From Capitella teleta (lineage: Eukaryota; Annelida; Polychaeta; Capitellidae): a stretch of 64,000 bases of DNA. The DNA lies in the NCBI GenBank assembly GCA_000328365.1, contig KB312171.1, positions 199,699-263,698 of the forward strand, in the 5' to 3' direction. Made by a program: the position numbers and the translations under genes. Position 1 is the first letter of the stretch; every line of letters starts with the position of its first letter. Below the pieces are notes generated by a model that was given only the letters and a program-made list of their open reading frames with translations, was not told the origin of the DNA and made no database searches. Below, one piece after another: positions 21,895-38,837 of this stretch.

Positions 21895-24800
21895 TATATT
21901 TTTGCTGTGATTTTTTCATAAGAACAAGTCGTGAACGTTGGAGCTCTAAGCCCCCCTGTTGTGAATTCCTTACTGTAACCACCCTTTGCTGTTGCCTGTT
22001 GTGTGAGCGTCGAGGCACCCTAGAAATGTTCAAGATTGCAATTTCTTATTTTGGACTGATGGCGTCTACGTCAGCTGGATATTAATGGTTCAAATGCCCC
22101 TCAGTCGATCTCAAGTCTTCAGGTATACAAAGGAGAATGGATGACAACCACATTGAAGCATAACATTTCACGAAATGTTTTTTTTTTTTTTTTTTTTTTT
22201 TCCTTCTAAAAACAGCAACAACAACAAAACGCAACTTTCGGATTCGCACTGAGTGGAGTTGATGTTTTCTACCATTCATACCTTAATTCTTACCTTGCAA
22301 AGTATACTTATAGCTGAGTTATTGGTACAGCTAAATACAATACTAATTATTCGTTAATTATAGTACATCTCAGCTATTTAAACAACACGCAATTTAGGTT
22401 TATAATAATTCTAATATAAGAGCACCATTGGTATCTGAATCGTGTGATCTGACACCCTAGGATCAATGACCTGGCACCAATGCTGTGTTGTAATGGGAGA
22501 TCATTAGATCCGCGTCGAGATGTTTGCACAACGTCTGCTCTGTACGCAGTGTGTCTGTGTGATCATTAATTCCCATACTTTACAGTGACAATATTTACAG
22601 ATAGCTCAACCCTTCTTTCTTGAGACACTGTCGCATAAATCTAAGCAAATATACGTGAACTGTTTACTTCTTAAGTTAAATAACAGTATACCAGAAAAGT
22701 CCTCATGCGTGCATTTGCATGTTTTGCATAAGAAAAAAAACTAAGAAGAGAATTCCTTTTAAAGTTAAAGGAAAAAGATACTATCTTTTTGTTACGTACG
22801 CCTTGTTAAAATGAACCAAAAAGAGTGGTGAAAATAGACCATGGTGACCTAATTTTTTTCTTCTATGGGAAAAATCGCGCGTGGTTTAAAGGACCCGCCC
22901 ATTTCAGTCAATCACTGATGTGTGTTCAGATCTCCCCTCTATCAACACACTGGGTAGACTGAGTTATTTCATGCTCTGGAAGAGACTGTCGTGCACTGCA
23001 TTTATAGAGGTAAGACCTTCTATCTTAGTTTGTTTACTTTTGGAATTGGGGTGCATTGCCATCTATTATTAGCTGTCGTTGTTATAGTATAAGGTGCGAA
23101 CAGTGAACATTAAGTTGGTAATTCATGAAGTATAAGTAGTGAAAATCAATCAAAATATTGACTTGATAACTGGTGGCTGAGGTACATTTATACTTATATT
23201 GGAGTTTTAAGCAAATCTCACAACTTCTTGGCAGTGTGTAACATACATATGCTGCCAAAAAGCATGCATGTATGTACACGCTGTATCGAGTTTCAATGAC
23301 ATTCGAGTCATTCTACGCTGAAGTATTGTTAATTATTATTATTATTATTATTAATTATTATTTAGAAGGAAACATACAGGTTGCCCTGATATCCCGATAA
23401 AGAGCATCGATTGAGCTGGAACAATAGTCCAGCTATGTCCCATTTCACCAGTGCAAATTAAAGATACAATCCTTTTACATGTAATTCACAATAGGTCAAT
23501 TATATAACTCCATGGCGCTACCAGTGCATGGCGCTTGAATAAATACACTTGATTTCGAACTTCTCCGTTTTGCACAGCTTCTTCAATCGAAGTCTCCTGC
23601 TGCTATAATTATAATTATTATTTTGTTTTGTTTTCATTCGAATGGGCGCACTGTTGCTAAGGAACAGAAGTGAGCTGTGTTCGACGCTCACGAAACTGCG
23701 TCGCCTAAACCAATCACATTCTCTTCCGCAGTTACCGAGTGCATTGATGTCAGCTACACTAACTTAGCAGAATAAATTGGGCTAATATATGTAAACGCTT
23801 CAGTGAAAACAACAACAAAAACACTAAGTGTAATTATATGTTTCGCATACAACAACAAAAAGTTCTTCTACTTGCATGCCATTTCTATTTTAACTTTTTA
23901 CTTTACTTTTTTTATTATAATTTTTTGTCTTTTTGCTCTCTGGAAGTTGTCAACCAGTTCACCATATGCCGGAAACAGGAGATTATCGTAAAAATTGCAC
24001 AATAAGTGTATTTTTCTTTTCTCTTTTTGTGCAAAAATTGTTCTGATCGTAAATTGCTGGGTGTGTCGAAATCTACGAAGGAGTTTATCCGCGTCATCGC
24101 ACAGCATGCGACCTCAAAATCCATCACCGAAGGCAAAGTCCAAAAGGAGGCTGAGACGTTCAGGCAACTCTTGTTTGATTCGATGTTAATGCGCAGCAAT
24201 AACGTTGTGTCTCTTGGGTCTGCATGAGCACAGGGCCTGTATATTCAGCTACTCATGCATTGCACGTTACACGTATTCGACATGAACCCTGCATCCTGTT
24301 GATATCACGCATCTATTCAATTCTTAGTCCAAAGGCTTCAGGAAATCAATTATGAGAAGTGTTTGGTCCCCAGGGATGAAATTCACCCGAAACATGATGG
24401 ACGAGGCTGTAATCTCCCTAATCTCATCAATTGATGAATCGTTCAGAGCCACGTGCTTCAGTATTAATTATGTAATTATGTAAATAATCATCCTGCTTCT
24501 ATAAATATTGTGTTGCTCATGCTATAATATAGCTTCTTCTTCTTCCTTTTTTTTTTTTTTTTTTTCTGGTGAGGCTTATTTAAAGCTTCTGGATATCATT
24601 AAAAGCTCAAATTTGTCTTCTCCACTCGAATAATCGTGCGATTGAGAGACATTTACTGTCTGCAGAATGATACTCTGAATAAATCCGGAATTGTTACTTT
24701 AATCAATGTGGTGTAATTACGCAACTTGGCCATTGCAATAAATGTATAAGAACCTTCCCCGTTCTCTCTGAAGAGCAATCTAGAGGAACACCAGTGCATG

Positions 24801-27800
24801 ACGCTCGTAAACTATGTTCTTTCTCACGCCATTACAAAGGACTTTCTGTTGCCATTCACTCAGTAATTATCGTGTGCCAATTATTCCTTCTCAAATTGCA
24901 TGCTGTTGACATGAAAAAAAGTGCATTGTGAAGTAGTCACGAATATATATAATCATTTCATTCAATTGCACCCGTGACGAATGGAGCCCTTGAGGTGTTT
25001 TAACGTGACGTCATTTTCATAAAACTCGTATTTCACTTCCACATGTACGTGTATTTTACTGAATATATGTGGGGTTTTTTTTATAATATACTTTAATTAA
25101 ATTTTTCTTTTTCCATCATGTATGGTGTTATTCTGATGAAGCCACGCTTCTCTTGCTCCTTACACTTCACTGTTTATGTGACATTATTAGAAGTTTTATA
25201 TCCTGCTTCTTGCCATAATATTTTGACAGCTGAGCCAGCGACTGTTGAGTTTAAAGTATAGCATAATAGTATTTGGTTGGGGTACAGACGCTGGGGTACT
25301 AATATATAGTACTACATGTACTAGTACACGTGGTAGGGACCCTTGGTACGTGCCCTTTGGTGTCTTTTTGGTACACCCTGTACATACGGGTGCATATGAA
25401 CTCAGATCTGAATCAAGAACTTCTGAGGAACCTGCATTTCTTTAGCTTTTTCTTTGCCAAACAAATTCACAAACATTCTCAGAGCCGTGTCTAATCATTC
25501 GTATTAAATTCTTTCTGACAGTTTTACCCAGAAAGTGATATATTTGTTGTGTAAACATTTCTCTTTTTGTCGGCTTAAGCATGATAGGGTTTTTCTATCC
25601 TTAGAAGTTTCCTTGTAGTGCGTGGGTGTTTTATGCGATCAAACCACCGCCCATGTGCGCATGCGTATTGCCAAATTGTATGGTGGATTGTGGGTATTTT
25701 TCTCGTTTTCTGCTTGTCACAGCACAACGTTTACGAAGGAAACCGTCCTCAGGCCAAACAGAGCGGAATATTTTCTGTTTGTCATGAGTCTGGAATTCCG
25801 AATATAATTGCACAATTTGCACGTGGGCCTACTGTATTTAGGCATCAGGATTATCCTAAGATCCAAAATTATACCACTGCAATGTGGGCTGCATTAAGGT
25901 TAATGTGATCGACCATAATTGTAGTGCATCGCGAATTATTCACCAGATCCGACAATTAGAAGAAAAACTCCAAAATCAAAATCAGGAGAAGAAAAAAAAT
26001 AAATAATCACACAAAAAGAAACAATGACGATATTTTGCACGTTAGATAATTGACACAAACCAAGTATGCATTAATATTGGAAACATGCCTGGATGTTCAA
26101 TTACTATTTATGAAGGTATATTCTAATTTGATCACTTTGGTCTGAAATGGACACGATTTTATCACTATTATTAATTTCAATATGCTCAATTGATATCAGT
26201 AATCACGCATGATTTTGTTTTACACACATAAGTATATTTGATTGATAAGCAGTCAAGGTTGATACAAGTACTTATTTATGCAGTACACAAAATTACCAAG
26301 CAAAACCTTCGAATTCAACCGCGTGACCAGATGTTTAATTCATGATTGGTCATGCATGCAAACGCACGGAGATATGCAAGTACAGGGAACAGAAATGGGA
26401 AAAACATGGCATCCAATTCGGAGACCCTCTAGCTATCGTTGCATATGTTAATGATATGTCATTATGCACAAGTACACTTGGCATATCGCACTCAAGGCTG
26501 CTGGTTGAAGGACTTTTCATCTCGGTATATAGTGATCGCCTTTTTCAGAAGATTCGATACTGTGAAAGTGCTTCCTGTAGAGGAATGTCGTGTTTTGTGT
26601 TTTCATGGAATCAACGAGATATTTCTTGTAGGTATTTTTGGGAAAAAATATGTTAATCGCGATCGCCTATTAATAGTAATATTGAGTACTTCCTCTCTTG
26701 CCACGTAAGCACTAGTACTTGTAAATCAAATACATCAGATTACCTTTTTTCGACCTTTGTTGCTAAAATCTAAAAATTATAAATATTTGACGTCACGAAA
26801 TAAATTGTCTAGAAATTATCATTCAACACAAATGAAATGGCTGTGTCTGCTGCATGTCATGCTGCATGTGCCATTTCCCTGGGTGAATGAATATAGATAT
26901 GGAGACCACATTCTTATAACAAAGTATCCTATAATACGAAGTACCCTGTGCTACAAGGTAACCTACACTACTGCTGTGAGGTATCCTATGCTATCAGTTA
27001 ATCATACTGCACCATTGCACCTTCATCGAAGAATTGTTGTAAGTACAGCAACATTGTGCAACACTCGGTTTTGCCGTCGTCTGCTCGTTAAACAATGGAG
27101 CAACATCTGACGCGTCCAATTGAGCATCGATGTCATTTTTGTTGTCATCATTCACAATGTGTACGCAATTGAATCAAGTTGACCTTCAACTGAGACTTTT
27201 AAACGCGTGATGTATACATTTCCATAAAAAAGATGAACCCGGCAAAACTTGATATTCCTTTGATGTCATTTAAGATCAATAGAATTCCTGCGAAGGGACC
27301 CTCAAAATGATCGATGGCTATTCACGCTTCTTGTATCTATTTGATCCGATTTACGATCTATTTTTTATTTACAATTTTACACCACGCGTAGGCCTATACT
27401 CTGGCCCTCGTGAGGTTGTTTCTTTTTCTATGATATGAATGAAGAAATCTCTGAAACGTTGAGTGTCATTGATTTTGTGAAATAAGGAATCACTATTGAT
27501 TGCCCTCGATCTTTATCTGTCGTGGTATTATTGATTGTTTCAATACACAGACAACACAAAATCAATTTCTATTCTTGTGTTATTCGGCGCGTGTGTTATC
27601 ATAACTTCTCGTCGCCCATTATTTACAAATATGCATCCGTGATTTCTGCATGAATTGAGACAGCGGGTGGTCCAAATAAAACTGATACTCAGATATATTT
27701 TTCCCTGTCGTCAAATTTCATCATTTATAATGGTAACCTGCCGTAAGGTAGAATAAATTAAAATCTCAGCTTCCATTTTCAAGCTTTAAAAAGTGTTTCT

Positions 27801-28164
27801 CAAACTTCACGTGTAAAATTAAGCCAGAGAAAAAATATATATATACACATAGCCCCATTCGCCTTTTATCTGACTTCTTGCTTGCACAATGTAGATGAGC
27901 TGATGAAGATGGTTTGTTTTTTTCAGGTTAAGTGATAGAAATAGCGACGACTCTTCGCGAATACACGCCACTCGATCATCAGACTGAGTGACGAGTCAAC
28001 CTTGATCGTCGGCAGGGTCAAAGTTCATCGCTTCTACGTGGCGACTGCATGTGAGGTAAATGTTTCCTTCGCTGTACCATGCTATATTGATTCTCTTTCT
28101 GCCTGCGGTTCCGCCGCTTTCTCTGTGCACGTTGTGTTCAATTTCGGATTAATTCTTTTCCATC
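21895..28164. other. 6-kb spacer upstream of the KCTD-like gene
   Basis: Mostly anonymous AT-rich DNA. It contains T runs (22177-22200, 24548-24565), a (TTA)n tract near 23330-23360, palindromic CREs at 25006 and 26788, and an X-box-like GTTGCTAAGGAAC at 23653. One exon-like frame at about 24030-24223 is listed separately. Other ORFs here lack recognisable motifs or splice context. Confidence 0.4.
24030..24223 (+). other. Unassigned exon-like reading frame
   Basis: A plus-strand frame reads STKEFIRVIAQHATSKSITE, then GKVQKEAETFRQLLFDSMLM, ending in a stop at 24223. It has balanced codon use unlike the AT-rich surroundings and looks like an amphipathic helical segment. No family recognised, no clear neighbouring exon, and no confident splice site, though a pyrimidine-rich tract precedes it. 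It could be a lost exon or a piece of an unrecognised mobile element. Confidence 0.2.
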
Positions 28165-29034
28165 ATGATGTTACTCATTCCTGATCTTATCACCTGGCCA
28201 GCCTGGTTGTGGCCGTCCATCAAGAAGATGTTGCAGGACCACCAGACACTGGTTCGTCTGAATGTCGGAGGAATATGCCACACGACGAGCAAGTCCACGC
28301 TGACACGCTACCCAGAGTCCCATCTGGCAGCCATGTTCTCCAGGTCTGTGCCTCCAATTTTGGATGACACTGGAGCCCTCTTCATCGACCGTGACGGACA
28401 GCTCTTCCAGTACGTCCTCAACTTCCTCCGTTCACCGAAACTTCCCTTAATAACGGACACGAAACTCCTGGATCAGCTGTCCATCGAAGCGGAGTACTAC
28501 CAGTTGGACGCCATGGTCAAAGCGCTCGAGTCTATGAAGTTCCACGTCGAAGCGGCTGACAGGGCGCTCAGACAGAAGGGGCTTCTCCTGGAGATCATGG
28601 AGATCAGGACAGGTCCTGCTGATGAGATCCTAACGGATGGCTTCGTCAAGACTTTAATCACCGGCAGCCGCAAGGCCTTGGATTTGATTCCCTCAGAGTT
28701 CAAGTGTGATTACCAGTTTTACGAGCAGTCCATGATGGACAAGGGTTGTGACTACCAGCAGGACCCCGTCATGATGTGCACGACGGTCAAGCGCCCTAAT
28801 CCCGATGTGTTCCAGTCCAGATTTGAGCTGGCCGAGTACTTGCAGAACACTGGTTGGCTGTACGTCAACAATAACTTCTCTACGTCGTCGCTATCAGCCA
28901 GTGAGTTCAAGGAGTGTTCTGGGTATGCCGCGAAGGCTGATGAGGGCGACTGGAACAAACCAGGCTCCAAGATGCTCATCCAGCAGAGTTATCGGGAACG
29001 CTGGCTGCTTCCCGAGATAAAAATAGCGAACTGA
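28165..29034 (+). CDS. BTB/POZ T1-domain protein, KCTD-like
   Basis: Single-exon ORF of 289 residues. Residues about 29-121 form a potassium-channel-tetramerisation (T1/BTB) domain: LVRLNVGG, a TRYPESHLAAMF block, FIDRDGQLFQYVLNFLR and EAEYYQLDAM are the classic family blocks. KCTD proteins are soluble, form oligomers through this domain and often act as Cullin-3 substrate adaptors or GPCR/G-protein regulators. The C-terminal part (DVFQSRFELAEYLQNTGWLY, RERWLLPEI) resembles the second domain of KCTD-type proteins, but I cannot pick the subfamily. There are no membrane segments. An upstream non-coding exon is possible (GT-rich sequence near 28050). It lies tail to tail with the next gene. An ATTAAA at about 29073 may be its poly(A) signal, which would place its 3' end inside the other gene's last exon. 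Confidence 0.88.
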   Translation: MMLLIPDLITWPAWLWPSIKKMLQDHQTLVRLNVGGICHTTSKSTLTRYPESHLAAMFSRSVPPILDDTGALFIDRDGQLFQYVLNFLRSPKLPLITDTKLLDQLSIEAEYYQLDAMVKALESMKFHVEAADRALRQKGLLLEIMEIRTGPADEILTDGFVKTLITGSRKALDLIPSEFKCDYQFYEQSMMDKGCDYQQDPVMMCTTVKRPNPDVFQSRFELAEYLQNTGWLYVNNNFSTSSLSASEFKECSGYAAKADEGDWNKPGSKMLIQQSYRERWLLPEIKIAN

Positions 29035-29079
29035 AGTGTTTACTACAATCAAACTATTTATTCACACGTGTTATTAAAA

Positions 29080-35004
<5,925 letters not shown>

Positions 35005-35157
35005 CTCTGCTTTGAATGATCCGCTGATATCCAGAGTGGATTAAGTACAGCTATGTGTCTGTTACGCAACCGTTGAGCAGCCAAATCGCTGTGGCTCTTG
35101 CCTCGTGTAAATGTGTAGGAGTTAGTCTATCCGCGAATGATGCTTATTCTAGAATGA

Positions 35158-35243
35158 CAAGAAGGAGGAGGGGTTTTGCTTGGAAGAACCAGGGATCTAG
35201 GTCGGGAGGAGGAGGAGGGAGGAGGAGAGGAGGAGGGAGGAGC
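35158..35243 (+). repeat. GGA-rich polypurine tract
   Basis: Repeated GGAGGAGG words over about 85 bases, interrupted once, 155-240 bp upstream of the ATG of the minus-strand CCDC3-like gene. Such tracts can form G-quadruplex or triplex DNA and often sit in promoters. Confidence 0.6.
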
Positions 35244-36479
35244 TTGTTTGTTTTCGGTGCGGCGTGAAATGCAGTCCAGATGTTGCTAACTGGACGGAGC
35301 TGTTATCTTGCTTTTTCTTGGCTTATCTCGACAGATTGCAAGTCACTCACCGCCTCACTGATATCACACTCACAGCTTACTTTCTACTAATACCACCCCA
35401 ATGCTCTCTTCGTCTCGCTTATCGTTCGTCCGCTTGTTAGAAACGTGAGATACATTTTACGAAAATACTGCTCTTGTAGTTGAAGTTATGCCGCTGGGTA
35501 ATTCATGCCTCGTAAAAGATCTTGGGATAATGTTTCTGTTCTGGTGATAAATTCAGTTGAGAAAAGACAGAGAAAAAGAGATGCTGCCTACAGAATAAAA
35601 TATGCAAATAATAAGAGATATGCGAAGGGCAATTGATACAACTCAAGGTGTTCTACACACTCGTACTCTATCTATAGGGATGTTTTGTACAGTAATAACT
35701 AACGATAACAAAACAAACAAAAACTAGGCCCTACAATTTGACTCCTTGACCATTCAATGTATCCAGGTCGCACTGTCAAATAATGCTGTCTGTTGTCGGA
35801 TGGGTCAACAATTGCCTTCAATTCGAATAATTCCCTCTATCAGAGCGACTAACTTTTGATTGACAGCACTTAGATCATGTTTATCGTGCGTAATGAAGTC
35901 ATTGGCTGGACGGGAGTGGTATATTGTCCACACAGAGATAATAAGCCAAATGCCATACAAAATAGTGGTATTTGATATCTTATTATGAATGCAATGCAAC
36001 TCACTGGAAGTGAGAGCAGATCGCGGAGTACTTCGTTGGAGTAACTTGACTCTTGAGTGATGGTAAATAAACTGTGAATGTGTTTTCTTCACTTTGTTGC
36101 TCTGTGTTAAGTGTTCAATGTTCCACTTAGGACCAAAGTCACTTCGCTCTTTGATCGAAAGCAACTTGCACAAGCTTCAGATTCCGAGTCATAACGCTCC
36201 AGAATGTCAATTTCTATGGCGCGGTTTTGTTGATTTCATAACGCCCCTATACGCAAGTTCGTGGAGAGGAGACATCAAATTTATCCCCAAATCAAAAGCG
36301 CCTCTGCGGTGTTTGCGTTATGATTCTGAGTCATTTGCCTTCTTAGGAGAACTGAGGGGAGAAGAACAAAGGCAGTGTAGCATAGTATCATTAATATGGA
36401 ACTATCATACAATTGCGTACATACGAATACCAAAAATAATGACTGATTTCTCTAAATGGCTGTGATTTTTCTTCCTGCA

Positions 36480-36565
36480 CGTGCAAATTTTTGGGGGGCT
36501 AAAACATACTCAGCCCCCCCCCCACTCCTAGACTTGGGGGCCCCCCCGGTTCCTACGCCACTGAT
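36480..36565 (-). mobile_element. Terminal fragment of a DNA transposon
   Basis: Ends in GGTTCCTACGCCACTG, the reverse complement of CAGTGGCGTAGGAACC, a terminal motif recurrent in invertebrate DNA transposons, with the usual adjoining G- and C-runs. Only this end is present; the superfamily is uncertain (hAT-like suspected). Confidence 0.4.
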
Positions 36566-36849
36566 TATTACTACTATTATTTCTGGTACTACGTAGTACG
36601 AAAATGTAGAACGAAAATGTAGAAAAATATACTTAATATTGGCCGAATCATAACGCACTTGAGAATTTCCAGACACTGATTTGTATTATTTCTATCTCAT
36701 TTTCACGCGTTATGTTATTAGACATTCTTGTTATAACGAAATATTTATAAGAATACGGCGTCAAATCTCACAATATTTTAAATTCAACTCCACGAGAATA
36801 TAGCGGATAATAAAATGTTAATTCATAATTATAACCGGTTAGCCCAGCA

Positions 36850-38505
36850 TTTGAAATGATGATGGCTTCATGATGATGGCTCCTGAGAATATGCTCAAAC
36901 ATCTCAGTATCCTGCTGAGCGCAATGCTGGTCCACGGCCACTCTCCAGCAGCTATTAACACAGCCATAGTGTTCTCGATCCCGAAAAACCTCAATGGTGA
37001 TATTTGCAGCAGCGATAATTACCGAGGCATAGCTTTAAGCTCTTGCATCGCTAAGTTGATGGAAGTGATTCTCATGAAGATATCAAGAGAACAAATCGGT
37101 ACGAGCGATCTGCAGTTTGCGTACAAAGCAAAGCATAGTACTTCCATGTGTACTCTCATGCTCAAAGAAACTGTGAACCATTTTCTTAACAGGGGAACCG
37201 GAGTTTACTGTTGTCTAATTGATGCGTCAAAAGCCTTCGATCGCATCAGGCATGATAAACTCTTTCGCATTTTACAGAACAGAAGCATACCTGCTTACGT
37301 AATTCGCTTTCTGATAAATTGCTACTCGCATCAGAAAATGACAGTCAGGTGGAATAGCGCTCAGACCGAACCTTTCGGGGCCCTCAATGGCGTCAAGCAG
37401 GGCGGAATTTTTTCTCCTATTCTTTTCTGTTGCTACATGGATATTTTGTTGGAGCGACTTAGGGAATCGGGCATAGGGTGTCACATCGGGCAGCGTTTCG
37501 TTGGTGCATTGTCGTATGCAGACGATCTCACTCTTCTGGCACCATCTTTGAGAGGATTGAGAGAAATGCTCAAAATCTGCGAAGTGTTCGCACTTAATTT
37601 TGATGTAATGTTTAACCCATCTAAATCCGAATTTATTTCTTTAGTTATTCATCCAATACTCACAGTGTGTCCAATATCACTCTTTGTGGAAAGAAAGTTA
37701 AATGTGTAAAGCAGGTGAATTATTATTTCTTTTGATCTTGACGAAGGACCAGAAAGTACTCGCAAGATCAGTGATTATTTTTTTTCACGTCAATTCATTG
37801 AAAGCCATTTTTAGAGGTGTTCGTTTAGATGTTATAATTAAGTTGTTTAAAGCCTATTGTATGACGTTCTATGGTTCACAGGCATGGAGTCTGAGTCAGT
37901 CGTGCATTGATAACATATGTGTGAAATATAACAGAGGGATTCGCTTTCTTCTGAACCTTCCGTTAAGAACTCATCGCAATTTGTTACCCTTAATAGGCAC
38001 TGCTCCTCTGAAAGTTCAACTGTTAAATAGATTTCATCGTATGCATTGTACAATGCGTCATAGCAGAAACGCCACTATTAATTCTGTCACTAGCATCCTC
38101 CTGTCAGACAATAGAAGCATCACATCCCTCAATTTAAATAAATCATGCTCTAATTTGCCCTTTGATCCTGAAGCAGCAGTTAAAGCTAGCCTCATTCGGG
38201 ACATCATAGACAGTAATTTTCAGTCTCCCCTCTTGACAAGAGATGAAATAGAATACATCCTTGAAGATAAATGTATCCATTAGATTCGCTTTTTAATTTT
38301 TTGTTAGATTTAATAATTAGGTTTTTGTTTTTGTTTTTTTTTTTTTTCTTCTTGTTTTTTTTTTTTGTTTTGTTTTGTTTTGTTGTTGTTGTTTTTTTTT
38401 TTTTTATTGTTATCATTTTTTTTTACTACAGAAATATGATATCATATATCATTATATACATGTATTGTATTTTGTGTGAAATAAATGATGAATGAATTTT
38501 TTTGA
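36850..38505 (+). mobile_element. 5'-truncated LINE with reverse transcriptase
   Basis: The best preserved LINE in the window. From about 36870 it encodes RT blocks in order: NTAIVFSIPKNLNGD, NYRGIALSSCIAKLMEVIL, GVYCCLIDASKAFDRIRHDK, NGVKQGGIFSPILFC and ALSYADDLTLLAPS (catalytic YADD intact). The frame shifts near 37630-37800. It then resumes with the C-terminal region (LFKAYCMTFYGSQAW, KYNRGIRFLLNLPLRTH) to a stop at 38281. The 3' UTR is T-rich and ends in AATAAATGATGAATGAAT near 38480-38498. The endonuclease domain and 5' end are absent. The same C-terminal layout is found at 2160-2640 and 2630-3470, so these share a family. Clade not assigned. Confidence 0.85.
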
Positions 38506-38837
38506 CGTGATGATATCAATGAGTTTCATTCGGTGAGTGTTGTCATTTAAACCATTAGTAACAAGAGCTACTCTAGAAGATGGCGATTGTATGATCAAAA
38601 TGTTTAAAAACGAAGCACATAATGATGTTATTTTTCACAAAACCACAACTATCTCTTAGAATAAATTACTAATGAATGTTTTTCTATGGTGATAATGTGA
38701 TATTATTATTTTCACGACATAATAGCTCGTAATAATGTGGAGTAGACAAGGGGACCCAGTGCACCACCACTCCAATGCAGAGTTCACTGTGGTCACGTGA
38801 TGCCAGCTCTCTTCCGCTTGTGTTGGTAGCAGTCGAA

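Larger units (their letters stand above)
35005..36849. other. Spacer upstream of the CCDC3-like gene
   Basis: Contains a polypurine G-rich tract (35158-35243), a cluster of TCATAACG words (36189, 36236, 36316 on the minus strand, 36648) and a GC-rich transposon end (36480-36565). No coding ORF recognised. Confidence 0.4.

Noticed and set aside
25618-25908. 96-codon ORF in the spacer
   Set aside because: No domain, no splice context and no codon signature beyond chance.
36870-38283. Functional LINE reverse transcriptase gene
   Set aside because: The YADD core is intact, but the endonuclease and 5' end are missing and the frame shifts after the RT domain.
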